DNA from: Lepraria neglecta
Lineage: Eukaryota > Ascomycota > Lecanoromycetes > Lecanorales > Stereocaulaceae
Direction: 5' to 3'
DNA length: 64,000 bases
NCBI GenBank assembly: GCA_033220425.1
Contig: CM065649.1
Coordinates: forward strand, 1,612,001-1,676,000
The position numbers and the translations under genes were made by a program. Below are positions 35,975 through 47,084 of the stretch, one piece after another (position 1 is the stretch's first letter; each line of letters opens with the position of its first letter). The notes beneath the pieces are model-generated. The model saw only the letters and a program-made list of their open reading frames with translations, was not told the DNA's origin and made no database searches.

Positions 35975-36369
35975 GGTGGTGTGCACTGCTCAGCGATCAC
36001 AACCAATATCAGGAAGAGATAACAAGCAGCGAACTCAAAGTTGTTGCTGATACATTTTGAATGCCTAGGTGCTTCAGCTGAAGATTGAGAGGCAGCCTCA
36101 TGACGCAGCTGCAGCTAAGCCCCCACCTTGAGCCCCACGCCCATGCTGCCCATATCAACAGTCACCTTTATTGCAATGCAGCGAAATGGTGCTGCCCTCA
36201 GGCTACCCTCGCCAGAAGATTTTTATGCATGCAGTCTTAGTCTATGATAAGGCAGCCCTCTGCCCCCGTGATGTCTAATTCATACCCTCATAATGTAGCC
36301 CATTATCAACTTCCCCTGCCAGAGCCTGAACGCCTAGCCAAAGCCCCTCTCCCACCGCATCCCCTATCG

Positions 36370-36662
36370 TCACCGCGCCTCAAACTGCACCATCCTGCCA
36401 TTCCCCACCAGTCAGCCCATCCTATAACCCAAGCGCCTCAACACCTCACAAGTTTCACATACCTCTTCGTCCGCTCTTTGTAAAGCACCCTATGCCCACA
36501 CTCCTTGCACCGTATCCCGTCACCCTTCTTCAGCTGGACTTTCGAGTTGCAGTGGCCACAGAGGTATTGTGTTGTAGGTCCTGCTTGGAGATCTGTGCCG
36601 GTGGTATTGTAGTTTGAACCTTGAGGTTGGAGGGTTGGTGGGGCGTAGGCTTCGCGGGACAT
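36370..36662 (-). CDS. RPB12: RNA polymerases I, II and III subunit ABC10-alpha (74 aa)
   Basis: Small zinc-binding subunit shared by all three nuclear RNA polymerases (yeast Rpc10). Exons 36662-36463 and 36394-36370, one 68-nt intron in phase 2. The zinc ribbon reads YLCGHCNSKVQL then IRCKECGHRVLYKERTKR, with CxxC twice, and the short second exon supplies MVQFEAR, the invariant end of the family. Without that 25-nt exon the gene would appear to end in a non-family tail, so the splice is well supported. Residues 1-30 are a variable N-terminal extension rich in Thr/Pro/Gln. Confidence 0.96.
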
Positions 36663-37186
36663 GGCGACTGATGGATACTGAGAGATTTAATGTTTGATGA
36701 AGGGAAAGCTCGGGCTAAGTACCAGGTTTTATGGACGTCGTTGGTGCGGTGGTGGTTCAAGAAATGTGAAAGTCGAAAGCGGAAATATTCCTTTGATATT
36801 AGATGATCAGGCGACACGGATTTTAGTAGGAACACCGCATGATGATTTTAGGCGGCGAAACTTCTACACGACTTTCAACATTTCTTTTTCCTCGAGTGTC
36901 TGATTCTGCTTGAAGCTGCGGCTTGAAATTTTTTACAGCATTGTCTAAGACTGGGTTCTGAATTTGTGCTGCATCGGAGCTTTTGAGATTTCCTCAGCCT
37001 CCCCAGCAAGACTTTGGATCTTGCTGTGGGACGTCACCACTAGCCATCTTTTCTCATACTTGTTGATGCTGGCTTCATATCAAAGTACGGCCAAGTTGGG
37101 GCTGAGATGATTCATCGACATTTGTAAGATCTCTACCTTTTTACCATTACGAGTCGACGTCTATAGACTGCTTTTCATCGTCGTCC
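36663..37186. promoter_or_regulatory. Divergent promoter of RPB12 and the PLC-like gene
   Basis: 524 bp between opposite start codons. No motif I can name; shared-promoter status is from orientation. Confidence 0.45.
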
Positions 37187-38596
37187 ATGATGGCAACTCC
37201 AGCTTTGACCATTCGCAACCTTACTTCACATACCATCAACATCAAGCATTATGAGATCAATGACCTGCATCATACGTTGAATGGTGGAGGACGGTTCTCA
37301 AACATCACTAGCCTATGGAGCACACAGGCCAATTCGAAGCCGCCACAAAGCAGCCTAGAAGATGTCTCCCTACTCGTCGAGCCATTCAAATCCTGCAAAG
37401 CCAACGTCAAGCCAGCGAGAGTACCACATCAATCTCTGAGTCTCTTCTTTGAGATAGACGGAGAACTGTATCAGACCAACATAATACATCCAACGTGCCA
37501 TGCACAGCTCTTGATGCCCTTGACAGCCAATCATCATCATAACCACACCACCGTTTATCATCCAGAACATCACCATCTTACGATATTCTATCGTGATCAA
37601 AAAGGCTCGTGGATGCAGAGCCTGAGAGATGAGACGCCACTTTCAGCTCTCTCAATTCCTGGAACTCACAATTCTCCAACTTACCATCGGGCTCTTCCCT
37701 CTGTTCGCTGCCAGGTAGCGCCAGTCCGTGAGCAACTGCAGCAAGGAGTTCGATTTCTCGATATTCGCGTTCAGCCCGAGATCCCATTGGATCCGAGTAA
37801 AGATGGGCTTATCCTGGTCCATGGCGTCTTTCCTATCTCACTCACCGGTGCCCGATATTTCCGGACGGTGGTGAACGAGGTTTTCGAATTTCTAGACCAG
37901 CATCCAAGCGAGACCATCATCATGTCTCTCAAACGAGAAGGCCCTGGGAATGCAACTGATGCACAACTCAGCCGCATACTGAGAGACCACTATGCCGGAG
38001 ACGTCAATCTCTGGTTCACTGCTCCCCGTATACCTACCCTGGCCGAGGCAAGAGGCAAGATCGTGCTCATTCGGCGTTTTACTCTCGAAGAAAGGTTGAA
38101 GAACGAATGGGGCGGCGCAGGCTGGTGTATCAATGGAGATACATGGGCGGACAACAGCCCGCACTCACTGTGTCCCAGTGGTGATATCTGCTTTCAGGAT
38201 TTCTATGAAGTACTCGAGACAGAAAGTATAGAGAAGAAAGTCCAGTACTCCATTGACCATCTGAAACGGGCTGCACAGTGTGTCTGCCCTGCTGGCTCAG
38301 AACACAAACAGCCATTTTACGTCAACTTTCTTACAGCTAGTAATTTCTGGAAGCAAAGCTGCTGGCCCGATCGAATTGCGGCTAAATTGAATCCGGCCAT
38401 TGTGGATTATTTGTGTACGAAGCACAACACGCCGGAAACAATTAACAGCTCAGAGGAAGGAGAGCAAAGCATGATTGGAGACGGAAGCACTGGCATCGTA
38501 GTGTGCGACTGGGTGGGCCATGAAGGGAATTGGGACATTGTGAGGTGCATCATTGGCATGAATGCAGCATTTGAAGCCAAAGAGGCCCTTCATTGA
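37187..38596 (+). CDS. PLC-like phosphodiesterase, PI-PLC X domain (469 aa)
   Basis: Single exon. Residues 140-440 form the bacterial-type PI-PLC X barrel: SIPGTHNSPT with catalytic H161, FLDIRVQ with D192 and R194, LVHGVF with H212, and a long helix-strand pattern ending in VCDWVG. There is no Y domain, C2 or PH domain, so this is not the eukaryotic signalling PLC. Residues 1-135 form an unfamiliar beta-rich region with a His cluster (ANHHHNH, PEHHH) at 115-130. I see no signal peptide or transmembrane segment, so it should be cytosolic or peripheral. The bacterial enzymes of this family cleave phosphatidylinositol without calcium; the fungal substrate is unknown. Start at 37187 or the next Met one codon later. 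Confidence 0.82.
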   Translation: MMATPALTIRNLTSHTINIKHYEINDLHHTLNGGGRFSNITSLWSTQANSKPPQSSLEDVSLLVEPFKSCKANVKPARVPHQSLSLFFEIDGELYQTNIIHPTCHAQLLMPLTANHHHNHTTVYHPEHHHLTIFYRDQKGSWMQSLRDETPLSALSIPGTHNSPTYHRALPSVRCQVAPVREQLQQGVRFLDIRVQPEIPLDPSKDGLILVHGVFPISLTGARYFRTVVNEVFEFLDQHPSETIIMSLKREGPGNATDAQLSRILRDHYAGDVNLWFTAPRIPTLAEARGKIVLIRRFTLEERLKNEWGGAGWCINGDTWADNSPHSLCPSGDICFQDFYEVLETESIEKKVQYSIDHLKRAAQCVCPAGSEHKQPFYVNFLTASNFWKQSCWPDRIAAKLNPAIVDYLCTKHNTPETINSSEEGEQSMIGDGSTGIVVCDWVGHEGNWDIVRCIIGMNAAFEAKEALH

Positions 38597-38954
38597 GTAT
38601 CTGAGGAAATTTATGTACTGGTTTGGGTTTCGGACTGCTCATTGAACCATATTCTGACTTGGACATATCGCCATTGATCTGATTCTAAAAGACAAAAAAT
38701 TGAGTATCGGCCGGAGGAATCAGCGACGGCGCTGGAGATGGTGCGTATACTATCATCACCTCGCCAAAACCCATCTCAGTTCAAGGCCCAAGGAGCCAAG
38801 AAAGAGCTCAAAGAGCCACAAATGCAGCGTGAATCATCGCCACATCGCCAGCACCGGTCTAAATCCAAATCAAGCCGAGCTACAAAACAGCACAATACGC
38901 CGGCAATGGCCCTCGCAACGCTGCATAAACCACTATCTCCACATTCCAAATCCG
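38597..38954. other. Convergent gap
   Basis: 358 bp between the 3' ends of the PLC-like gene and the small secreted protein gene. Nothing recognised. Confidence 0.45.
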
Positions 38955-39527
38955 TCATATAGTATTCCTTTGCTGGAGCCTCGGCCTTTCCTCCTGCACA
39001 ATAGCAAGCGAATTCGAGGTTGTCATGACTTTGACATTGGGGAATTTGGTCAACACTTGATTCCTCAACAGCTTCTCCACCGTATTCATCTGCTTCGACT
39101 TCATCTCCTTGAAGTATATTGCGGGCGAGACATCCGAGGCTTCGTATCCGGCATAACACGTTTCGAAGAGCATGCGCTCCTGCTCTCCTTTCCCTCCAAA
39201 TACGCTTTCGCGATAGCTCCGCAAGAGGTCGGTGATGTAGCTTGAGAGTTCGCTGAGGATATTGCTTTTTGGGTAGCTGTGGCAGCGGAATTCGGAGGAT
39301 TGTTTAAGCTTCTTGAAAGGGTTTGAGAACGAGAACTTTCGGGAGGGACGATCGGAGTTTGACTCGAGGTCGCTTAAGGTGGACCAGCTGTAACGAGATG
39401 ATGGTGGTGTAGATGGAGGTGAGACTGCGAGAGCTTGCTGTTGCTGTTCCGGGAGGCCAACAGGACGAGCAGTTATCGCGAGTGGTATGGCCTCGAGCAC
39501 AAGCAAAAGGATGATGAATAGCTTCAT
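38955..39527 (-). CDS. Small secreted protein of unknown function (190 aa)
   Basis: The start used is the ATG at 39527, giving MKLFIILLLVLEAIPLAITA, a textbook signal peptide; the open frame extends further upstream but would bury this peptide internally. The mature part has a Ser/Pro-rich stretch, then KFSFSNPFKKLKQSSEFRC, a LSSYITDLLRSYRESVFGG helix and FETCYAGYEASDVSPAIYF. Only two cysteines are in the mature chain, which could form one disulphide. No family recognised. Size and signal fit an extracellular effector-like or wall protein; this is inference. Confidence 0.62.
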   Translation of the reverse strand: MKLFIILLLVLEAIPLAITARPVGLPEQQQQALAVSPPSTPPSSRYSWSTLSDLESNSDRPSRKFSFSNPFKKLKQSSEFRCHSYPKSNILSELSSYITDLLRSYRESVFGGKGEQERMLFETCYAGYEASDVSPAIYFKEMKSKQMNTVEKLLRNQVLTKFPNVKVMTTSNSLAIVQEERPRLQQRNTI

Positions 39528-39930
39528 GATGCTCTGGACTTGATGGATACGGAAGTTGCAATCCTCACATATTTCTGTATGATGAATGGAAGAGGGATAG
39601 TATTGACGAAGATCAGAAGAGGTTGCAGTTGGACGTGGGCTGTGGTTCACTACGCCGCACTAAGCGGTCATTAATCCCTGAAGGATTAGGGGATCAACTC
39701 CAACGGAACCTAACTGAGCCCCCCGTAGTCAGCCTATGCCTATGATCGACACCTACAAATAGAATCTTTAACGGAATCCTTCTAAACAACATATCTTTGT
39801 TCGGTCTTATCGCCCTTGGTCTTTTCTGATAGCAAGCTAACAAGCGCGAAGGTTGGGCGCTCACGAAATCCTTGTCCTGATCTCCCGGAGGCAGTCCCAC
39901 TAATTCGTAAACCAGAACTCTAATTGAGTC
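39528..39930. promoter_or_regulatory. Divergent promoter region
   Basis: 403 bp between the secreted protein start (-) and the membrane protein start (+). No element recognised. Confidence 0.4.
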
Positions 39931-41064
39931 ATGGCGAGTATCAAAGAATCAGACAGCTCTATTGGACGTGAAGCGGAGACTGCTCTAATAAGCTTCACAT
40001 TGTCGCAACAGCTCCAGTCACCTACTCTGCGATGTTTCTTCCTCAACACCATCTTCAATCTAGAGCTAGATCCAATATCAGTCCAGTCAAGAGACGATGC
40101 GTTTGAAGCTTTCTTTTCTCGGTATAGTCTTTTGTGCAACCTCGCCGCCAACACTAACAGAGCAATTGAGAGCATCACACATTGGCAATTTGCTGAAATC
40201 GTCATTGTGGTGAAGGATAATCCCAGCGACCCCCGGCACAAAGTCATCAGCCGGATTCCTGGTAGCCAGCAACTCGACTGGGAACAACATGGCTGGGACT
40301 CGCATCTTGCAGCAACCGTGCTCGACTTGGCTGCTGGCGTATGGTCAATGTTATCGATTGGCAGATTCTCAGGGGATGTTTCCTATGAGGAGCCCATCTT
40401 TTGGGAGGACAAAGAGAGCCTGGGCGAAGTCATTCGCAAATACCTCCCTTCCACACCCGAATCACAGGATATGGTGAAGCTCCCGCAAACGTTCACAGCT
40501 GCACACTTAGAACAAATTGGTGGCATTAAAGTGATATGGACCAGCAATCTCGCAGATCATCTTCTCCTAAAAGACGACGACACCAAGCTCATACTCTTTC
40601 ATCAGGTCTCCATCCTCCAACTACACAAAGCGCCGCAAAGCATTTTATTCCAAGAGGGTCTCGTAGACGAGACAATTCGCACAATTTCGCTCCTCGTTCC
40701 TCCGATATTGGGAGAATTCAATCCGTGGTTCCTAAAACAGCGAAGGAAACACAAAATTGATGCACAAGCGGGAAACTGCGCTCGACTCAACAGCTCACAA
40801 CGGCAGATTGAGAATTTCGTCTTCTGGAGAGATCGATTGGTACTTCTGAAACGGACATTCGATGATGCGGAGCCGAGGAGTATCTCGCAGTTGTGGTGGG
40901 ATGATCGGAAGAAGACACAGTGGTTCACGTTCTGGGTTGCTGTGCTGGTATTCTTCATGACTGTTTTCTTCGGCGTCATACAGTCCGTCGCTGGCATTGT
41001 CCAGGCATGGGCCTCGGTGCAGAGTTTAAAGGCGCAGAATGCTCCTTCGAAGAGTCCATCATGA
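39931..41064 (+). CDS. Hypothetical C-terminally membrane-anchored protein (377 aa)
   Basis: Single exon from ATG at 39931 (MASIKESDSS). Most of the chain looks globular and mainly helical, with no catalytic motif I know. Near residues 330-360 lies ISQLWWDDRKKTQWFTFWVA followed by one strong hydrophobic segment (VLVFFMTVFFGVIQSVAGIV), then a short polar tail. This ending, W-W-x-D-R-x-x-x-QW-TFW-AV followed by one membrane helix, recurs in ascomycete proteins of unknown function found in expanded families. Topology would be tail-anchored with the bulk in the cytosol. Role unknown. Confidence 0.65.
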   Translation: MASIKESDSSIGREAETALISFTLSQQLQSPTLRCFFLNTIFNLELDPISVQSRDDAFEAFFSRYSLLCNLAANTNRAIESITHWQFAEIVIVVKDNPSDPRHKVISRIPGSQQLDWEQHGWDSHLAATVLDLAAGVWSMLSIGRFSGDVSYEEPIFWEDKESLGEVIRKYLPSTPESQDMVKLPQTFTAAHLEQIGGIKVIWTSNLADHLLLKDDDTKLILFHQVSILQLHKAPQSILFQEGLVDETIRTISLLVPPILGEFNPWFLKQRRKHKIDAQAGNCARLNSSQRQIENFVFWRDRLVLLKRTFDDAEPRSISQLWWDDRKKTQWFTFWVAVLVFFMTVFFGVIQSVAGIVQAWASVQSLKAQNAPSKSPS

Positions 41065-41212
41065 CATTGTTCCGAGATCCCTCAGTACACCTGCTCTTGA
41101 ATCGCTCGATCAATGTCTCGACTGAAACACAGCGCCTCGTTATGCTCCATGGTCTTGGGTGCCAAGTTTGGTGTAGCCGTGGGCCACATCAGATTTCAAT
41201 ATCTCACTTGGC

Positions 41213-42199
41213 ATGAAATCTCTTCACCCTCCCCATTGGGAATGTCCAAAGCGCTCCAACTCCCTTCTTCGTTCCGACATGGACATAAAAGGGACCAGAT
41301 CAACAAGTAACCCCTTTTTCCTTTGCGGTGGTAACATCATTCCACCAATACATGCTTCATTTACGTACGGCAAATGCATCACTTGGAAAACTTGGGAAAT
41401 ACCAATTCGACTTAACACTCTGCATCTTCCCTTTGAACTGCGAGAGGCAATCTGTTCTCATATTCTGAGCCCGGCACAACACGATATCAGTCACTCCAAG
41501 GAGACCACATCTCCGAACGACGCCACTCCTCCCGGCGAGGCTACTTATTCGTGACTCAACATCTTGCTAGTGTCGCGACAAGTCAGCAAGGAAGCACTCA
41601 GAGTCCTTCATCGCGAAAGTGTTTTCCGCTTCAACAATTTCAACATATTTCGACTTCGCCCGACACTTCTGACAACCTACCGTCCGTCCCCCTTTACACT
41701 GTTAGATCGACGATGGTCCTTAATACAACACGTCGAGCTGGAGCTAGACACATGCATCAGGAGTTGGCAAGGTCGTCTATTGTCCACGAATACGCATTTC
41801 TTGAACGTTCTTCGTACCCTCGCGGAAACCAACATGAGGAGGAAAAGTTGCGACATCACGCTCAAGTACGATTGGCTTGACATGCTCGATGGCAGTGCGA
41901 TGTTGGATTTCAAATCGGATCTTGCTCTTCTTAGGGCACTGGAAGCGCTTTCGGTGTTTCGAACGATCAGTGTGGGATTCCTTGTTATGTGGAACTCAAA
42001 AGAATGTTTGATTCGACAGGAGGTAGGCAGGAGCCTCCTGGTAGCGCCAATCAAGGTAGTTGAGCACACGATAAAGCATGGGCTGGAGCAGGCGTTTGGA
42101 CCTGCTGTGAGGAATGAAACGGATCAAGCTTGTGTGAGGCGATGGTTCAGGCCACGGCCGAGTGACAAGTCTCCATATGAGGGGAAAGTGCGAAGCTGA
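41213..42199 (+). pseudogene. F-box-like gene interrupted by an in-frame stop
   Basis: Two segments in the same frame are separated by one TGA at 41552-41554. The first holds LHLPFELREAICSHIL and the second ILLVSRQVSKEALRVLHRES and FRFNNFNIF, the same two-motif pattern as the ORF at 2319. Either the gene is a recent pseudogene, or an intron with a poor donor (GTCACT at about 41490) and a good TTGCTAG acceptor removes the stop; the phases of that intron do agree. About 328 codons in total if read across. No further domain seen. Confidence 0.5.
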
Positions 42200-42573
42200 A
42201 AGGTGATTGTGGGAGCATTGATCATGAATTGAGGGAATCACTGTCGCTCAGACAGAGCACAATGCCCCCAACATCCAATTCAAATTACTCGAAGCGACGA
42301 GCGACTGGTCTCCACGACAAGCGTCGAACATCCTGTTCTTGAAGCTTCATGAGCGAGATCTGTGTCAATAATATGGGTTTTAATACACCACAGCAGCACA
42401 ATAAGTGGGCTGAGTAGATGGTGTATTGGTGAGAATGGCTCTCTTCATACCTCATGTTCAGGGTATCTATACGAATAGGGGAGTTTGTATAATACAGAAG
42501 ACCCAAGTCTGGATGCTCAAATGCTCGCGCCGCCGCAATGCAGAGATCTTCTTCAGTCCTCCCTCTGCTTCCA
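42200..42573. other. Convergent gap
   Basis: 374 bp between the F-box-like gene and TIM54 3' ends. Nothing recognised. Confidence 0.45.
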
Positions 42574-44047
42574 TCAGTCATCCTCAGCCCCCTCAAGACC
42601 CATATCCCACCCCTTCTTCCCCTGTTTCTCAAAGCCAGTCCACTTCCTTATCTTGTCCACCAAACTCGGATCCTCTAGTCTCTTCTCCGCGTCAACTTTG
42701 GCCGCCTCTTCATCTGCGCCGCTCTCGAGCTCAAATTGGCTCATTCTTTGGCCTATTCTGCTGTCAATGGTCATGGGCTCCCGCCATGGTCTCTCCCTCG
42801 TTTCCTCATCTTTGTTGGGCTCTCGTGCGCTTTTGTGCCATTCTTTCTCTTCTTTCTTTAGTACTGCCTCTTGTTCCCATGCTTCGCTTGTCTGTGTGAC
42901 GGCGCCTTCGGGGGCGGTATTGGTATCATTCGGAGCGAAGTCAGGGTCGATGGCAGAAGCGAGTTCTGCCGATTGGGTGTAAGGTCGTGAATGGGAAGCG
43001 AGGACTAAAGCTGCCACAGAACGACCCGTCGAGTCTGCTAAATGACGGCGTGTGAGGAAGCGGTAGACTCGAGTTGGTGTGTTTAAGAAGCCGAGAAGAT
43101 GAGGTAGGGGGACTGGAAGAGATGGGCTCATGGATATCGCCAGCGAGGGCGGAGCGGAAGATGATGGATAGTCTTTGGGAGTGATGTAGGGAGGCTTGGG
43201 CGTTATTTTGGCAGGTTTTGGAGGGGGAGGATCAGGCGCTGGAGGTTCTTCTTTGGGCGAAGAGTCCGAGGCTGCTTCGGAAGATGGGTGTTCTGCGGGG
43301 GAGGAGTCGGCGGGAGGCGTGTCTGGAGATTCTGCAGGCCGTGGTGGGTCCAGTGGACCTAGCCAGCCCTCATGAAGGCCTCGTATGTATTCCTTCCAGG
43401 TGTGTCTACCCAGCACCAGATCACCTTGCACACCATTCCATTCCGTGACTCCACTCCTCTGTCGAACCTCGTAAAGCAAGTCGTCCAAATTCTCCTTTTC
43501 CTCACTCTCCTCGGTGGGCTCTTGGGATAGCTTCTCGCCATTCCGTTTCCGAAGCTTCCTTATCTTCTCAGCTAAGCCTGCTCGCACATCGCCCTCTTTT
43601 CTCCCTTCGATAACTTCCCAGTCCAAACCACCAGCTACTAGTATAGGCTTGATGTATTCGTGGAAATGATCCCGCGCAGGACGGAGGCCGTCTCCAGGAG
43701 GCGCAGCAAGGAAGATTGTTGTCTTTCGGGGCATCATTGTAGGAGGCACTGTTTCCTTTGCCAGGTGAGAGACGAAGTTGCACCATTTTCGCTGTGCTCT
43801 CTTCTTGTGGTATCGGTCATATAGGAGGGTAGACGTGAAGGAGCCCGTAATAGCCCAGAATATGAGCCAATTGCGAGAAGGGAGCTTGAATTTGAACCTG
43901 GGTAGACCTGCATATCCCAAGTGTAAGTCCGATGTTCTCGATAACTTGGTGGGATACGGACATACCCATCATCCTTAATGCTGGATTTCCCTCTGGCTTG
44001 GGGACAGATGCTGGCGCAGCATCTTTCCCCAGAAGCTTCTCTGCCAT
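42574..44047 (-). CDS. TIM54: Mitochondrial inner membrane translocase subunit Tim54 (471 aa)
   Basis: Part of the TIM22 complex that inserts carrier proteins in the inner mitochondrial membrane. Exons 44047-43966 and 43907-42574, joined in phase 1 to give MMGLPRFKFKLPSRNWLIFW, the family N-terminus just before the single membrane helix (ITGSFTSTLLYDRY). The intermembrane-space part includes TIFLAAPPGDGLRPARDHF and YIKPILVAGGLDWEVIEGR, then an acidic and Pro-rich insert, and ends with KIRKWTGFEKQGKKGWDMG. The start MAEKLLGKDA was chosen over an upstream in-frame Met at 44131 because it is the usual start of the family. Its promoter is shared with CBK1. Confidence 0.93.
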
Positions 44048-44636
44048 AGCTGAAGCTGTGGGCGTGGAACAACGCTGCCTTCCACCACTTGCCAGACCCT
44101 TGAAGCTCTTGAAGCTCTCCAGACAAATCAATCATTGACCTAAACTTTTCTCGGGAGGTCTAGCCGGAGACGTTCTAGAAGCACGGGTGCTTTCCGCTTT
44201 TGACACTTTAAATATCGAATTGTGTACAAAGGTACAACCCCTGATAACATGCATTTGAAGATTCTTCGTCACATCTTGAGTGTTGGTGTGGGCGGTGAAA
44301 ACTCTACTAGTATTTGGCTGCTAGAGCTTTTGCTAGACTAAGGGTCTTACTTCCTGCAACTAATCCTGAGAGCACAGGCCCAACCGTAGATCTAAAAGGG
44401 GCGTTCTCGTCCATACTTGAAGAACCTGTAATTCTGTAGAGAGGAGTACTGCTTCTCGACATTCCAATTGCCCGTTGATCAGCTGGTCACTCGCCCCGCG
44501 GAGTCTCACTTTGCATTGTTCACTTTTAGCGCGTTAAGGCCATCCGCTACAGTGATACTTTGTTGACTTTCCGGTGATCTTTCAACCTCACCACTCCAAC
44601 CGGAAACAACCACCTCGACACACTCCGGATCCCAAG
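44048..44636. promoter_or_regulatory. Divergent promoter of TIM54 and CBK1
   Basis: 589 bp between opposite starts; an in-frame extension of the CBK1 frame to 44574 probably belongs to the 5' UTR. No element named. Confidence 0.45.
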
Positions 44637-47084
44637 ATGGATCCTAAAAAGCAACTCCACCTCAACTTCGGTGGAATGGGGGGAGGTGCTTACAGTAACG
44701 ATCGCAACTACACTCCCACCAACGAACGTGTCTTCCCTACAACCCCCTCGACCTTCCCTCAGTCAGTCTTCCCAGGCGCTCAGGCTGCCAACGATTACGT
44801 GGGCGCACAAATTCAGAACAACTACGGTGGCCAGCAAGGCGGATACTTCCCAACTGGTGCCTACCAGGCTCAGTACAGCCAGGCTCAGTCACCATACCAG
44901 CAACCTCAGTTTCAGGGCCAGTATCAAAATCAGTACCAGCAGCAGAACCTCGCAGCCCCGCAACCAGCATACCAGCAGCGCCAAGCTGGCTACAATTCCA
45001 ATGATCCCACCTCGAATCTAGCTCGCCAATTCTCAAATCAGAACCTCGGGCCAGCTCCACGCCAATCAAGTCCTTTCGGTCGACAACCGTCACCAAGCTC
45101 ACGACTGCACCCAAACAACCAGCAACCCCAGAATCAACAAGCTCGCAACCAGCAAAGCTACGTGTCAAATCAGCAAGGCCAATCGTCTATGCTAACACCT
45201 CCAATCGCTAACGGAAATAACCAATTTTTGTCCGAAGCCGAAATGCCAGAAAAGAATCGCGACAAATACTCCCCCAACATTCAAAAGCGTGGTCAGGGAC
45301 TCCATGCCTTAGTCGAGGCTTTCTTCAAAGAGAACATATCCCGAGCTCGTGACAGGAATGTTCGGTAAGTCTGCCAAATGGATGCTAAGGCTTCGCGTCT
45401 CCAAAGTGCCACTGCTTTCGCCAGAAGATTCGGGAATGACAAATTTGCTAACAATGCGGTTTCTCCTAGTGCCCGAGAGCTAGAAACTTTCTTGAAAGAC
45501 GATCGTAAATTAGGTCAAGAGAAGGACAAGCAGGTCGAGAACGTCCGCATTACCGAGAACCAATATCTTCGCTTCCTACGTACCAAAGAAACGCCGGCAA
45601 ATTTCGTCACCCTGGCCCGAGTTGGCAAAGGAGCTTTCGGAGAAGTCAAGCTTGTCCAACGTAGGAGAGATGGCAAAATATACGCATTGAAATCACTTGT
45701 CAAGACTGAAATGTTCAAGAAAGATCAATTGGCCCACGTACGCGCAGAGCGTGACATATTGGCCGAATCAGACAGCCCTTGGGTTGTCAAATTGCATACA
45801 ACGTTCCAAGACAATACCTTCCTGTACATGCTGATGGAGTTCTTGCCTGGAGGCGACTTAATGACCATGCTCATCAAATACGAGATTTTCTCCATTCCGA
45901 TTACGAGGTTCTACATGGCTCAGATTATCCTTGCCATCGAAGCAGTGCACAAGCATGGCTATATTCATCGGTGAGTAATTTGCAAATCCCTGAGAGCATA
46001 AACTTTTGTTTTTTGCCACTATTGCGGGTTTGTCGGACTCTCTGATGGCGTTTTGTTCATATTTGATCTCACTGTCTCTCCGTCGCCACTATGACATACT
46101 GCTTCATTGCATCGCCTTTTTGTCTTAACGTTTCAGAGTCATCGCGTAGAATTTTGCAGCTTCAAGTCGTTCACTGTATTCTACCACTAAACAAAGCTGA
46201 CGTTCCCGTAGTGACATAAAGCCTGACAACATTCTCTTGGATTCCAAAGGCCATGTCAAACTCACTGACTTCGGTCTCTCCACTGGTTTCCACAAGCAGC
46301 ACGACCAAGCATATTACCAGGATCTTCTAAAAGGCAACGCATCAAACAAGCCCAAAAACCGAAACTCGGTCACGCTAGACCAGATCAATCTTACCATCAG
46401 CAATCGAAGCCTTATCAACACATGGCGTAAATCAAACCGTCGAGCCCTTGCGTACTCCACAGTCGGCACACCAGACTATATCGCCCCTGAGATCTTCAGC
46501 GGCCAAGGCTACTCCTTTGCTTGCGATTGGTGGTCGGTCGGAGCAATCATGTTCGAATGCCTAGTCGGTTGGCCTCCCTTCTGTGCTGAGGATCCCCACG
46601 ACACCTACCGCAAGATTGTCAACTGGCGTCAATCGTTGTACTTCCCTGACGAGAACCCTTTGCTCCAGAGCAGAGAGGCAGAGCAGTGGGCAACTGCTGA
46701 GGACTGCATTCGGAGGTAACCACTCTTCTTCTTACCTCATCCTAGTACTCCTGCTAAACACTTCCACGCAGATTACTCTGCGACGTCTCCGACCGCATGG
46801 GCAGCCAATCGGGCCCCAACGGCAGCCAAGAAATCAAAGCCCACGCCTTCTTCGACGGCGTCGATTGGGACAAGCTTCGCTCCATCCGCGCGCCTTTCGA
46901 GCCAAACCTGAAGTCCAATGTCGACGTTTCCTATTTCCCCATTGATGAGATTTCCCAGGAAGACACCACTGCCGCTCATCGTGCCCAGGCTGAGGCTTTG
47001 AGCGAGGAACACTCGGCTGATATGGCGCTTCCGTTTATTGGATACACGTTCAAGAGGTTCGAGGGCATGAACAGTCGCCAGTGA
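44637..47084 (+). CDS. CBK1: NDR-family kinase Cbk1/COT1 (681 aa)
   Basis: AGC-group NDR/LATS kinase of the RAM/MOR network that, with a Mob2-type partner, controls polar growth, hyphal branching and cell separation. Exons 44637-45364, 45470-45970, 46212-46715 and 46772-47084; phases agree. Residues 1-215 are Gln/Asn/Tyr-rich and disordered, as in COT1. The Mob-binding N-terminal region includes [15 protein letters not shown]. The kinase domain starts near residue 287: [21 protein letters not shown] across intron 2, DFGLS, the NDR insert ending in [19 protein letters not shown], and the C-terminal hydrophobic motif [12 protein letters not shown]. Intron 2 (241 nt) is four times the usual length here. 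The ATG at 44637 gives [11 protein letters not shown], preferred over the upstream in-frame Met. Confidence 0.96.
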
